In this document: positions 42,462-55,023 of the stretch, one piece after another
Position numbering within the stretch: position 1 is the stretch's first letter
Layout of the letters: the number at the start of each line of letters is the position of its first letter
From: Meloidogyne chitwoodi
Lineage: Eukaryota > Nematoda > Chromadorea > Rhabditida > Meloidogynidae
Assembly (NCBI GenBank): GCA_015183035.1
Contig: JACZZP010000008.1
Location: 1,302,001-1,366,000, forward strand
Direction of reading: 5' to 3'
Length of the DNA stretch: 64,000 nt
Made by a program: the position numbers and the translations under genes
The notes under the pieces: generated by a model
Told to the model about the DNA's origin: nothing
The model's database searches: none
What the model saw: only the letters and a program-made list of their open reading frames with translations

Positions 42462-43786
42462 ATGTCTGCCCCACCAGTTCCATATCGAACAGAATCAATT
42501 TCACAACAATATACTCCTTCGTTTCCACCACCTGTCTATTACAGGGATACTTTTGGACTAGAACCAGTTGAATATTTACAAGGGGATTGTGTGACAGATT
42601 CGGACGATGAATCCGGGACTACAAAATCTACAGGCAAGTTTAATTATAGGGAATAAACTACCAAAATATATATTTAAACATTCTTTGAGGTTTTAGTTCG
42701 CCGTCACAACTTTGTTCGAATTTTTCATTCTGGGCCTTCAACATCCTGCCAAACAATTGAGCATCGCCCATCATTACCTTTTAGCCAATTTCCCCGGCGA
42801 AAGTCAGGTTTTTCTGTAACAACTAGCAATCATGCAACAATACATGATGATCAAAACTCACAACCTAGTACAATTCAATCAATGCAGGTTTATCTATAGT
42901 ACTAAAAATTTTAAACAAAAATTATTTTTAAGATGGAAGAGTTATTGTTGACAGACAAAGTTTTGTTTGTTCGCTATCCACGACCTTTTCTTTGGTTGAG
43001 TACTGTCAGTCTTTTAATTTATAATTTAACAAAACAACTCGTTTAGGTACTTTTAGGTGTTTCCTTACAACTTTTAATATTTTCAATTGTTTGTGTATTC
43101 TTTGATGGTTATTGGACTGAAATTTGTATTACCGTTTTTCTTTTAATAAATGCTATATTACTTCTTGTGTTTATGCGCTACAGACAGACACGATTAATGA
43201 TTGTCTGAATTTAAATTTTTTTAAACAAATTTTTATTCCGAATAAATTCTTTCCTTTTTACTTTCTTTAGTGGCTTTGCATGATTTCATGTTCAGTAAGT
43301 ATTCTGTTATCAATTATATTGTTTGCTCTTTGCACATATTTTACTTATGAAGATGGTATCCAAAGTTTTACAAATAATGAATTTATTGATCAACAAATTG
43401 TTTCAGCAGCTAATGATATTGAATCAAACAAAATTGTTCAAAATGCAAGGTTTTTAATTTAAAATTTTTTTAATTTAATTTTTACTTAAGGATAGCAATG
43501 CATACATGGATGTGTATTTACACACCAATTTATGGTAAGAAATAGTTAAAGTTTTAATATTTTTTTCAGTAATTTGTGGGAGTACTTGTTTATTAATACT
43601 TTCAATTAATTATTCTGCAAATAGTATAGGACAGGTGCATAAAGGTTTATTTTTGAGTAGAACAGCTGGACATCAGGCATTAAAAAAATTATTTTGAAAA
43701 CATTTAAATTTTTATAGAATGTTTTAGTTCCAGTCAAACTCCGTCAGGTTGCAAAAATTGAAAATGGAGAAATTCGTAGGGAATAA
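42462..43786 (+). CDS. Four-transmembrane protein with proline-rich cytosolic N-terminus
   Basis: The multi-exon gene starts at 42462 (MSAPPVPYRTESISQQYTPS). The N-terminal about 120 residues are hydrophilic, Pro/Ser-rich, with a PPVY motif (SFPPPVYYRDTF) that could bind WW domains. Four hydrophobic segments follow: VLLGVSLQLLIFSIVCVFF, EICITVFLLINAILLLVFM, ISCSVSILLSIILFALCTYF and a last one around YVICGSTCLLILSINYS. The loop between the third and fourth segments is the largest. The C-terminus is short and basic (KLRQVAKIENGEIRRE). The first intron (42634-42696) must use a GC donor (CAG|GCAAGT) to keep the frame, as no GT alternative avoids a stop. I do not recognise the family; the topology resembles MARVEL/tetraspan proteins. 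Confidence 0.75.
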
Positions 43787-44026
43787 TAAAAATAAATTTA
43801 TTCTTATTTTAAAATTTTTGTTAAATTTTTGTTATCAAAATACTTAATAATTATAAATACATATTATATGTTATTTATTTATATAATAAAATTTTATTTT
43901 TTTAAAGTGAACAAAAAATGTAAAATCTGTAAAAACTGGACAATTAAAGCTATATTATTAGAATTAAATTATTCGAATCTTTTAATGAAAGGAAATAAAA
44001 ATTTTATTATTGTATTTTGAACTTTT

Positions 44027-47000
44027 TTACAATTCTTCATCATTTTCTTCATCATCAAAAGATGGGGGATTTATTGAAAACCTTTAAAATAAATAAATTA
44101 ATTTTATAATTGGTCATTTTTATTTAAAATTTTATTTAACTTTTCAGACCTCTCACAATATTCTTTTACAATTTGCAACTGTCGACGAGTATTATCATGT
44201 GATTTTTGTTCCTTTTTAAATAAAAGTTAATTAAGTAATCAGAGATTAATATAATTTTAATTAAAAAAAGGAAAACTCTACTTAAATTAGTCAAAAAATG
44301 TTAATACCTTAATAAACACTAAAAATATATTGTCAAAAGGTAAAAAAGACAAAATAGAGATACTTTTATATTTAAAAATATTAAAAAGTCTAACAGAAGA
44401 CAATCGTGCTCGAATCTGTTCCAATTCAATCTCCAATGCTTTATTTTCTTCAAGCGTCTGCTGAAGTTTCCAAGTTAAAGTTTCAACATCATTTCCCTCC
44501 TGTTGTTGTTCTTGTAGTGGTCTAGCCTCACTTGCAAGGCTTCTTCTTGACAATTGAGAACCGACAGAAAAACATTTGGGAGAGACCGAGCATATAACCA
44601 ACGAAGGTTGTTCTACTTGACTATGTTGATTGTTTGTTTCGATCCCAATTGTTCTATCATCATCCATTTTTGAAGATTGAACTGTGACGGCAGATAATGA
44701 GGAAATTGGCTTAAAATAATCTAATATTTTCAAAAAATTCTCATTTTTAAAATACCATAAAACGATTATCGTCTTCAGATACGCAATGATCTAAGGTTCG
44801 AAGAGAATCATTTCTATAGCCTAAATCAACTGATGTCTTTCCAATTTGCTGTATAGTGCTAGCTGGTCGTTGTTGTTGTTGGACACCAAATGCTGGAGCT
44901 CTTAAAATGAGGTTGGAATTATTAAGTTTAAAATTAAATTAAATTTTACTCAAAAACCTACGAAATTTTTTTTCGTTCAGAAATAGCATAAAGTGACGAA
45001 GAAAAGGATGGCTGTGGTCCAGACCACGAGTCACTTGAAGGTGAAACACGTGATGGCAATTTTCGTAATTTTTGTTGAGGTTGTTGTTGATTACGCTTGC
45101 CAAGTTCTTCATCAGATTGATCTGAAGCAAATATGGATGAGCAATTGGAATCTAACAAAATAAAAAAATATAAATTATTATTATAAAAAAATTTATATTA
45201 AATTTAAAATACCTTCGCATCCACGTCTAGGATTTCCATCTTAAAATTTTAATATATTTATTTTCAAAATTAATTAAAATCCAAACAAACCAACTCCAGG
45301 TGGGATCATTGTGACCTATTAATATAATTTTTAAATATATTTATAAATATTGATATTTAAATAAAACACACCTTAATTTGATTTCTTCCCGTAAGTAAAT
45401 CAGCAAGATGTTGTTCATTATAAGTAAAAAGAGCTGAATTTTCTATCTAAAAATATTAAAAAAAATTAGAAAATTTAAAAAAATTAATTACTTCAACAAC
45501 TCTTGACCCTTGTCGTAATCCAACTCTCCAAGCACTCTTAAAAAATAAATAATATTATTATTTTTATTATTATAAAAATACAGCATTCATATCGACATCT
45601 GTGACAATTCCCTCTTCTTGTATGTTAAAACCAAAGGATTCTGAAGGTTTTGTTTTACGAAGAATTACCTTAAAAATAAACTTTTAAATTTAAAAATTTA
45701 TTTAAAAAAACTTCTTTTGCTTCATCACCATTTGTTACAGCAATAAGTCTTTTTAATAAAAAACCAATTTCTCGTTCACTTCCATCTATTTGATTATAAA
45801 AATAAATATATAAATTTATGAACCTGGAGAAGGACACCAAAGTCTAATAATATCACCATGATCATAAAAAATTTTCAATCTGTAAAAATAAAAGAAAATC
45901 ACATTTTTATAAATAAATTACCCATTATCAGCAATCTGAATCCAACCCAAAATAGAATGTGTTGGCGTAGCTAAAATTACTAATCCTGATGGAACATCCA
46001 AAATCACTAAATTATCAGCCGAAAGTCCTTTAAAATTTTATATATTTTTATAATTATTTATGAAAAAATAAAATTTAATTTACCAAGAACGGCAGCTGTT
46101 CTTTGGTTCATAGAATGATCGAAAATCTCCACTTGCCTAAAAATGTTCATTTTGTTTAATTAAAATATAAAATAAACCAAGAGAGAGCGCCACGGAGTCC
46201 AGAGTCTAACACAGGCTTAGGAACAATCCTCTCGCGACGTTTCACAGACCCACCTCCTAATAGTCTAGAAGCAATTCGAGATGCTCCCTTTACAAGTATT
46301 TTCAATTTTTAAATTTTAAAGTATTTTAACTTCATTAGAATGTGTCGCTGCATAACTTTCAACTAATTCCTTCAATGCCTCTCTTCTAGTTCGAGCAGCC
46401 ATTGAAGCAAATTTGCGAGACCGATGAACTGCATTTTCTGCATTTATAATCTATGAACAATTATTTTAAATTTCAGAAAAATAAGAAAAATAAACCTTAG
46501 TGATCAGAAAGTCGTGAAAATGAGTACTTTTTTGATAAACAGCACTTGAAGAAAGTGGAGGTCCAAATGCAGGCACATCTTTAGCACGAGCAATAGCAAC
46601 ACGATAACTAACATTTTCAGTAAGTGGATTGGAGACACGTATTACAATAAAAACTAAAATTATTTGAATATTGAAATAAATATAAAAATACCATGTTGAA
46701 AATGTGATCGGACAGTTATTGGTGAGAAAGGCAATGCATTAGGCTCTTGAAATATTATTGTTACCTATATATAATATTGTTAAATATATGTATGCAAAAT
46801 TATTTTAAAATTACCATATCATTGCCAATATGCCGTTTTCTTGCTAACTAAAATTAAAAATAAAAAAAATTAAAAATACATTTTCTATTTTTATTGTTAA
46901 TAAATTTCCCAGATATTTGATTTACATATCGATTTGTGGATAATAAAATTTAAAAATCTTTCTTCTCGAAAATAAATATAAATTGAAATAATATAAACCT

Positions 47001-49000
47001 GTTGTTTATTATTTGGAGTAAATGGGAGCATAGTAGAGACATGGAACATTATCTAAATATTTTTTTAACAAATTAAAAATAATTTAACCTGAGCAGAATG
47101 ATGTTCGGTATAAATACTATACAATCCAGTAGTGTTTCCTTTTGTATCTAAACCACCCTTATATTTAAAGGCATCAAAACCTAAGAAATCAGAAATTATA
47201 AATTAAATGTATAATTAAGTGTAACAACCTTTGAGCCGTACTCGAGTTCCAAGAAAATCAAGAAATTCTTCTAAATGTGGTGAAGAATCTTCATTATTAT
47301 ACATCTGTATTTTTTATAATGTTTTTCACAATCAGTTAAAAAAACCTGTTCCTCTGTAGACTGGTTATCTTTACAATACAAAACACCAACTTTATACCTC
47401 GTATAAATTGGCTGTTCATCTAAATAAATTTAATAAGCTTTTCAAATATAGTAAAAAACCAATTTTCAATAGAAGTTCCTCCACTTTTTGAATATTGGTA
47501 GTTGGCCGAAGTGAGGCAAAATGGATTTGTGGGCAAACAATATCGAGCAATTCGCGCATTAAAGACCGAGTACTACGATCTTGAGTGTCGGAGAGAGCTT
47601 CTTCCGGCACAGATACGCGCATTGTCAAAACATCACTTATACGCAAAACAAGACTAAAAAATAAAGGAAATTAAAAAAATTATAATTTTAAAATTTACCG
47701 ATAAATATTATGCTGACTTGAACCGTCCTTAGTTTCTTCACGAACCATTGATACAACACAGGGTCCCTTTCAAATAAATATTTTTTACAAAATTAATTTT
47801 AAAAAATACCAAAGACTCATCAATTCCACAATATTCAATATGAACTCTTCCAACAAAACAATGCCTTTAAAATAAATTTTAATTAAAAAAGAAAATATTA
47901 AAAAAATTAACCTGTAATAATAACTCCCCATATCTTGTGGTTCAATGACAATTTTTGATTGCCGATCTGAGCAGAGTTTACCACCCAAATAGACATTTGA
48001 AACATCTTCTAATACACCTTAAAAATAATTTTTAAAATAGGAATGTTTTCTTTACCAATTTCAGAAGCTATATGTTCCCTATGCCTAGTTTGTAGATTTT
48101 CTTCTTCAGCAGTTTTATAAGAGACAAGAGATTTTCCTGAGGTATTTTGACGACAAGTATGTCTAGAAAGGGCAATCCTCCGAACAGGTTCAACACCTAA
48201 TTCATTTCTAAAAAAATATTATTAAAAAAATAAAAATAAATTTTAACGCACCTAAATGCTGGACAAGAAACTAATAAATCATTAGACTTTCCATCACCTG
48301 TATCGTCTTCAGATGAACTCTAAATAAAATTTTAATAGAAAAATTTAATTTTGGGAAAAAATAATCAGTTGAAAAATTTAGAAAATTTGTATAACTCCAC
48401 ATTCCAATAATCTAAGTTAAAAAAAGTAGAGGCAATTATGCTCTTTTTCTTAATTTTTAAAATTATTACCTGCGCTTGTGAGGCCCCAGTTGGTCCATGT
48501 AGACTTGACACACTAAGGCCTAAACCCCAAGCATTGGCCAGCGAATTACAATCGTGGTAAGCACATAAATGTATAGACGAAGGAAGCCATTCACCTTGAC
48601 CCAATGAATCTATATTATTTAAACTTTCCTAAAATAAAAACGTTATTCATAATTTTTGAATAATTTACTTTAATTGCCAAATTTGTGCCTGTCGTTAAAG
48701 CATTTACAATTTTTTCTTGTCCAAAAACTTGTGAAGATCCTTGTTTTATTGCTTGAGATGATATTGCTTCAACCTAAAATTTGATTAAAATAAAATTATA
48801 ATAGGTAACCTTTTTCCAATTTTTTAAAAAAGATTATTTTTATTTGGTAAAAAAGAATCCTAACAATTATTTTGCATAATTGTCAAAAAAAAGGATAAAA
48901 AGACCAAAAAGTACATACTTGCCCATTATTTTAATTTTAAGATTCTTACTTGTGAAAAAGAAACAGAAGGTTTTTGATGATAATCATTAGTAGAACTCAT
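44027..49000 (-). CDS. SIPA1-like Rap GTPase-activating protein (RapGAP + PDZ + coiled coil)
   Basis: Large multi-exon gene starting at 49000. The N-terminal part is followed by the RapGAP domain: [80 protein letters not shown] and RSHFQHVFIVIRV. The Asn in HIGND is the catalytic thumb. These match SIPA1L proteins almost block for block. KIINAENAVHRSRKF follows, then a PDZ domain (RKTKPSESFGFNIQEEGIVT ... AAWRVGLRQGSRVVEIENSA). The Gln/Ser-rich C-terminal region ends in a leucine-zipper-like coiled coil (LQQTLEENKALEIELEQIRA), as in SIPA1. The acidic tail is NPPSFDDEENDEEL. SIPA1L proteins inactivate Rap at cell junctions and synapses. The gene looks intact. A split into two genes near 45.2 kb is possible but not favoured. 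Confidence 0.88.
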
Positions 49001-50609
49001 TATATTTAACAGCAATTCTTGTAAAGTATAATACTTTTTTACTAATTTTGTTTTTTAACATTTTATAAAATTTAGTTTGCAATTTAAAAGAATTAAAAGA
49101 ATATTAAATAGCTCAAAATTCATTTGACATTTAAATTTTTATCTTTTTGAAAAAAAAAAATATTTTTAAACTTGGAGATTAAATAAATTATATAAAAATG
49201 AATTAAATTTGAATATAAAAGTATTAAACTATTAAATGACAACTATGCTTAAAATTTACTTTAACATTCATATAATTTACATATTATATTAAATGTTAAG
49301 CTTAAAACAACCAAATTAAGACTCATCTTACTTAATTGCGTCACAAGAATTTTACTGACTTGAATCCTTATTTGCTTCTTCAAAGCCTTACAAATTAATA
49401 GCAGTTTAAGGATAGAGAGAGATTGGGGGCAAACATCATGTTTGCTCTGGATGCTCCCTATAAATTTTATGTGAGAAGTTTTATTTAACTGCGACACATA
49501 AATACATATTTTTATCCTTCCAATGCATACATAAATGGCCAAATATATAAATATATATGCCTGCGTGTGTACCCGTGTCCAGTTTACTGTGTTTAATTTT
49601 TCAATCGAAGGCTTTTTTTAAAAAAGAAATGAAGAATATCCTAACCATTGCCTATGTGTTCGTGTAGCTATAATGTGCATGCTTTTGATACTCTCTTCTC
49701 TTTCTTTTTTTTTACTTTGCTATTGCTTAAAACTTGTGGCCAATTGAGGTCGACTAAGATCGAGAGTTTGCCTTCAGGGATAAGAATTGAAAAAAGTGTG
49801 AAAAATTTGGACGAAGCTAAAATTCTTCAATAAAATATCTAAAAGTTGTTTAATATTATTAAAAAAGAATTAGGTATGTTTGAGTTTAAAATTGTGAAAT
49901 TAAGATGGAATAATTTATTTATTTGTCAGGCTAAAATTTTGTCTACTGATTTGAATAAATTATTTATAGTTTTGGTGAGCATAATGGATAAATTCAAAAA
50001 ATAGAGAAATTTTTTCCGAGAATTTTTTTACATGTCCCCACATTCCTTACAGCACTATGATTACCTAATTGTTATTCATCCAATAAAGCAACCGGGACTT
50101 ATCTTCTATGCGAGGCTGTATCAAATTTATAAGTCATTCTCCATGGTTTTTTTTGAAATTCATTGTTTTTGGCTATTGATGGTTCCTTTTTTGTAAAAAT
50201 AATAAAATAAAAATTCACTTTCCAAAATTTGTTTCTTTTAATAAAGAATGAGCATTCACCCAGGAACAAAAGAAAAAACAAAAAAAACGGCCACCCGCAA
50301 TGTGTAAAAATATAATAAAATAGAAAACATAGCCACGTGCCCAACCAACATTTTTTATATTCATATTCACCTACGTGAATAAAAAAAAAGTACAATTTTT
50401 AACAAAAGTTTTTTTAAATAAAAATAAATCAAATATTCGTTACCTAATAAAAATTCTATTCCACCTATATAAGAATAATTTAAAAAGTAAATAATTTGAA
50501 ACAAAATTTAGATATTAAAAAAAATTCGTTCAAACTTTTTTTATTATTAGTTGAAATTACAAATATTTTTAAAAATAAGATCAATATTTAATATCCATAA
50601 CAAAATCCT
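49001..50609. other. Intergenic region upstream of the SIPA1-like gene
   Basis: About 1.6 kb that includes the SIPA1-like promoter and the 3' flank of AHSA1. Base composition is a little less AT-biased around 49380-49760. Open frames at 49261-49542, 49648-49833 and 50099-50395 show no domain, splice context or family feature and were not accepted. Confidence 0.45.
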
Positions 50610-53006
50610 CTACATAATCTGAAGCGAAATTCCAAAATGATAGCCAATATGTTTAAAATAATAACGACGAAAACCCTCACGAGTTTCTTCGATACGTTCC
50701 TCAGGAACTTGTTCAGCCTTTACTTGCAAATCAACACTATCACCCTTTATTTTTAAATTTTAATAATTAATACATAACAATTTTATGAAATATTTAGTTT
50801 GGGTATTAATAAATAAAGTTTAAACGATTATAGTTCCAAAATACAAGTTGAAAAATAATTTTACGATTTTAAAAAATTAAAACATACTTTATCATGCAAA
50901 ATTAGATTGATGTTTGCCCACACATCTTTTGGAAATGATTTCAAACGCCACTTCTAAAAAACAAATTATTATTTTATTTTAAATTATAAAAAAACCATTG
51001 AAATTTGTTTATCCTTGATAAGGGTTGTGAATGTACCAGAAATTGCTCCTAAAAAGAAATAATGAATTATAGTAAAATTTAAGGTACTTGTACCCTTATT
51101 GTGCCTACCTTCTTTTTCAATGCCGCGCCTTTTTTTATGCGCCGAAAAAATACTCTAGACTGACTTTATTGAAATTGCCCCAAGAAAACTTTTGATGCGT
51201 AAATTATTTATAAATTAATAAAAGAAACAGCGTAAATTAAAAGGGAGGAATAAAATTGTTAATCCCATTCAAAATTGCATCAAAAACAGAATTATTGTTG
51301 GTATTGGAACCCTGATCACCACTATTAAACCAAGTTTGCGTTCGAGTTCCTTTTCGTGATTGGCACGCTTTTTCTTACAACGCCACATGTAAGATCCTCG
51401 ATTAGGTGACATTCGCATTCCGGTCCCACATTTCTCACAGTTACGCTCTTGATGCAAAATCCCACGTTGTTGAAAAAATCTAATGCTGCCTAATTCTTGA
51501 TCACCGATTCCAAGTTCATTAATATGACGTATCAATTGATCATAGTTCATTTTAATAATGTTTTTAATTTTTACAAATTATGGCACAATTAAAAGAACGC
51601 TATCATTGAAATTCAAATGTAACACGCCTTTACGCATCAAAAGTTTTCTTGGGGCAATTTCAAAAAAGTCAGTCTAGAGTATTTTTTCGGCGCATAAAAA
51701 AAGGCGCGGCATTGAAAAAGAAGGTAGGCACAATAAGGGTACAAGTACCAAATTTAATGACCAGAAAGCATAGAGAAAGATCCGCCATTACAAGCATCAA
51801 CGATAGAATCTGGACACCAGACAGGAACCAACTAAAAAATAATGTTTTTAATTAACCTTTTTTAATTAAAAAATTTTTAATATTTTAAAATATAAAAAAA
51901 CCGATTGATCAGTCAATATCTCATATAATCGATGGGGTGCAACTTTGAAAGATTCAGTTAGCTCGAAATTAACAAAAGAAACAATTTTATCAACTATTTA
52001 AATTTAAAATAAAAATTAAATATTCAAAAAACTTAAACCTTTTTCTCCAGAAATGTCTTTATTTAAGGTATCACTATTTTTAACAACAGTTTTGAACTTG
52101 GTAGAAGAAGTCTCTGTAGAAGTATTACTACGTTCCGATTCAGTTGGCAGAATTAGGCCTTGACTAAAAAATAAAAAAAAATAATGTTCTTTTTTAAAAA
52201 ATGTTTTATTTTTAAAAAAGTACCTACCTATATTCTTTTTTCAAATCAATAATATATTTTCCTATCTGAGAACGAATGAGTTCGAGAATTTCATTATTAA
52301 GCAAATTAAACAAAAAAGAAGTTTCAGGACCAGCATCCTTAATAAAAGACGAAGTCTAAAGAAAAAATTAATAAAAAAAAGATAATTATAAAAAGTTAAC
52401 AAAAAAATATAAAAATCTTACACGTATTTCATTGGCTTCAAATTCATCGCTTAAATTCTCAATTTGAATAGTCCCAGTATAGACCATAGCAGAATCAGAA
52501 ACGGCAGCTAAAATATTCTTTATAAATTAAAATAAATTAAGAACCAGTAAAATCAATAGAAACTGTCCACTCATAGAAAAATATAAGTTTTCCTTTACGA
52601 TTGTTTGCACTTGCCTCGCCTAAAAATTTATTTCTTAAATTTAAGAAATATAACCTTCAATTTTACTCAATTGAGTAAACTCCATTTTAACATTATCATT
52701 TTCAAAAGTTTGATTAACCAATAAATCATTTAATCTTTGAATTGACCATTGAGTAGCATCCTTTTCAACCCTAAATATAATAAAATTATATTTAAATAAT
52801 CTATATAAAATATATTAATAAACCAATGCCAATTATTAACATTAGTTGCATCAGGACCTTAAATTTATCAAATAAATTTAGTTACGAATTTTAGGAATTA
52901 CAAAGAAAAACTTACGTTCTTCTACAATCCAACGAGGATCTTAAATTTATAAATAAATTAATGAACTTTTAATTTAAAAATTACCTCCTTCACCCCACCT
53001 TGCCAT
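50610..53006 (-). CDS. ahsa-1: Activator of Hsp90 ATPase (AHSA1)
   Basis: Multi-exon gene starting at 53006 (MARWGEGDPRWIVEERPDAT). The N-terminal Aha1 domain has the invariant NVNNWHW motif, followed by QWSIQRLNDLLVN, the GKLIFFYEWTVSI strand and IENLSDEFEANE. After a Ser/Thr linker the C-terminal domain follows: VNFELTESFKVAPHRLYEIL, TDQSV, GGSFSMLSG, AISGTFTTLIKDKQISM, KWRLKSFPKDVWANINLIL, then QVPEERIEETREGFRRYYFK and IGYHFGISLQIM. Aha1 binds Hsp90 and stimulates its ATPase; this is the full two-domain form. The intron between the exons ending MLSG and starting AISGT contains a complete Merlin-type element (51083-51749). Removing it and one target copy restores a 38-nt GT-AG intron, so the gene should still be functional if the long intron is spliced. 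Confidence 0.9.
51075..51082. repeat. Target-site duplication, left copy
   Basis: AAATTTAA directly abutting the left inverted repeat of the Merlin-type element; identical copy at 51750-51757. Confidence 0.85.
51083..51749. mobile_element. Merlin-type DNA transposon, internally deleted
   Basis: A 667-bp element with near-perfect 121-bp terminal inverted repeats (51083-51203 and 51629-51749; one mismatch seen), starting GGTACTTGTACCCTTATTGT. It is flanked by the 8-bp direct repeat AAATTTAA (51075-51082 and 51750-51757). The 8-9-bp target duplication and the ISXO2/IS1016-like transposase remnant inside are the hallmarks of the Merlin superfamily. High arm identity implies recent insertion. Confidence 0.85.
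51236..51550 (-). pseudogene. ISXO2/Merlin-like transposase remnant
   Basis: The start at 51550 reads MNYDQLIRHINELGIGDQEL, then a zinc-ribbon CEKCGTGMRMSPNRGSYMWRC typical of the N-terminus of nematode ISXO2-like transposases. After WRCKKK the frame breaks: the expected continuation ACQSRKGTRTQTWF lies in another frame from about 51365. That frame then runs to a stop at about 51236. The whole catalytic DDE region is missing. The element therefore needs a transposase from elsewhere to move. The remnant is antisense to nothing and co-oriented with the host AHSA1 gene. Confidence 0.78.
51750..51757. repeat. Target-site duplication, right copy
   Basis: AAATTTAA directly abutting the right inverted repeat of the Merlin-type element; identical copy at 51075-51082. 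Confidence 0.85.
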
Positions 53007-53396
53007 AAGAAATTAAATTTTGTTTAAATAAAACTTATCTAAAAAATAAAGAAATTTCTTCTAAATTTTTCTCGAATAGAAAATTCTTCCGTCTAACCAG
53101 CACACTTCGCTCAGTTTTTTTTTCTTTTTGAAAAATGTCGAAAGACCAAAAGGATAGAATGGTCAGGCATAAAAATCGAAGCCTATAGATTTTTAATTTT
53201 AGAGTACCGAGTGTAAAAAGTTTTTTTAATTTATCACCAAAATTCCTTTTTATTTTATCCTAATTAAATCTTTAGATGTCTAAATACTTGAGCGTAAAAG
53301 TTATCCTCTAAACCTCAAAAACTCACAATTAAAGATAACCAGAGATATATATTACCATTCTCCAATTTGAATAATTTATTTTAATTTATTCTTCTA

Positions 53397-53406
53397 AAAT
53401 TTTAGA
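53397..53406 (+). promoter_or_regulatory. Splice acceptor directly before a start codon
   Basis: AAATTTTAG ends one base before the ATG at 53407. With no upstream coding exon, this fits a spliced-leader (trans-splice) acceptor or a 5'UTR intron end. Similar sites precede the starts at 26447 (TTTTCAG) and 62773 (TTTTAG), on the minus strand. Confidence 0.5.
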
Positions 53407-54040
53407 ATGGCAAAAAACAAATTTTTTGGTGAAGCAGTCACTTATTTAGTTATGCTATCTGGATTAATTTTTGGAGCACATTTTTTCCAGCGTATAAAAT
53501 TTGAATTTAAAAATAACAGACCTGTTGACCCTTCTGTTGTCAGTTTTTTATTTTATTAATTTTTATAAAATTTAATTTTCAGGTTGCAAGTTTGTCGGAG
53601 TTAGGTTTAACTTCGAAGAAATCTCAAGAACAACTTTACAAGGTTTTAAAATTATTTAATTTTTAATTATTCGTTGTCAAAATGTTATTCTTTTACTTTT
53701 ACCCTATTATTCCAACCTTATTTAAAATTAATTTTTATTTATTTTTGAAAAATATTCTCAAACAATTAAAAAAATCTCCTATATTCTATTTTAGGAAATG
53801 GTTGAATCAACTGATTCAGATAATTGGGAAAATATTCGTGGCCCTAGGCCTGAAGAAGATAATTTGGAATATAAAAAAGCAAAGTTTGTTTTATATTTTA
53901 TTCAAAAATAATATTTTTTAAGAGAAAAACAACAAAAGGAGCGTGAAAAACAACGTGAAGAACGCAGAAAATTGTTAAGAGAATCGAGTGCTTTTAAGAA
54001 TGCTTTGACAAGAGAATTCAAAAGTGATGCAAATAAATAG
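53407..54040 (+). CDS. Small single-pass membrane protein of unknown function
   Basis: Four exons join in phase. The first ends PSV before a GTCAGT donor, and the others end in QLYK, in KKAK and at TAG (54040). The protein starts MAKNKFFGEAVTYLVMLSGL, with one N-terminal hydrophobic segment (VTYLVMLSGLIFGAHFF). A hydrophilic region follows with DNWENIRGPRPEEDNLEYKK and a long Lys/Arg/Glu helix (EKQQKEREKQREERRKLLRE). The arrangement (one TM and a charged helical tail) recalls small mitochondrial or ER assembly factors, but I cannot name it. The acceptor directly before the ATG supports the start. PTRH2 follows about 370 bp downstream on the same strand. Confidence 0.7.
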
Positions 54041-54412
54041 AAACTTGTTTAAATTATTTTTTTAATTTTAAAAGTTTTTTTTAAATATTTTGATTTTTTT
54101 GATATTGAGCTTGTTTTTTTGCTTTATATTTTTTAATTAATTTTCATTGACATTGTAGTTATGTATTAAAAAATTTCAAAATTTTTTTAGATTCTAAAAT
54201 TATTATATTTTTTACTTTCTACACATTTTTGTAATGGGAGGTTATTTTAATTGTTTATAATATTTAAATTTATATTAAGTAAATTGGTCCAAATCTTTGC
54301 CTAAATTAACATTTATTCCCGGCATTTCTTTGCCTCATAAGGTAAATTTTTTAAATTATTTGTTATTTCTTTTTTTTCAGATGTAAGTTTGCTTTTGTGT
54401 TCAAATTTTTAG

Positions 54413-55023
54413 ATAAATATAGGGTTTTTGTTGTGAATACTTCACTAAAAATGGGAGCTGGCAAGATGGCAGCACAGGTAAAAATTATTTTTTGAATTTT
54501 TTTTATTTCTATTTATAAAAAAAATTCTCGGGCAAATAAAATTTATGTAATTAATTTATTAATTTTCTTTCAGGTTTTGAAAATATAGTAGTAACTTTGT
54601 ATTAAATTATTTTAGGTAGGACATGCAGCTGTTGGTCTTTATAGGAATTGTAGAATGAGCGGAGAACAAGTCATTTTAAAATTTAAAAAAATATATTTTT
54701 TATAAATTAATATTTAAAATTTGTTCTTTTTTTAAGGGACAAATGGCTTTGGATCAATGGAGTGAAAATGGTGAAATGAAAATTGTTTTAAAGGTTAATT
54801 TATTATTAAAAATAATTTTATTTCTTTTTTTTTCTTTTAGGGAGAAAGTTCTTCTCATTTGGATGAATTAAATAAAAAAGCAAATAATGCTGGTGATGTT
54901 TTTGTTTATCTTGTTTGTGATGCTGGACATACACAAATCCCTGCTGGATCGAAAACAGTTTTAGGAGTTTTTGGAACAATTGAATCTGTTGATAGAATTA
55001 CTGGGGGATTAAGACTTTTTTGA
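54413..55023 (+). CDS. ptrh-2: Peptidyl-tRNA hydrolase 2 (PTRH2), 5' end uncertain
   Basis: Four clear exons end at TGA 55023. They encode KYRVFVVNTSLKMGAGKMAA followed by QVGHAAVGLYRN, QMALDQWSENGEMKIVLK, HLDELNKKANNAGDVFVYLV and CDAGHTQIPAGSKTVLGVFG, ending DRITGGLRLF. Every block matches the Pth2 family, including the catalytic-region LKMGxGKxAAQxxHAA and DAGxTQIxxGSxTVLG. Pth2 releases amino acids from stray peptidyl-tRNA and in animals sits at mitochondria. The first exon seen begins after an acceptor at 54411-54412 in phase 2 and has no ATG before KMGAG. A candidate upstream exon (ATG at about 54234, or the stretch ending CCTCATAAG at about 54350) does not join in frame, so the true start is unresolved. 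Confidence 0.85.
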
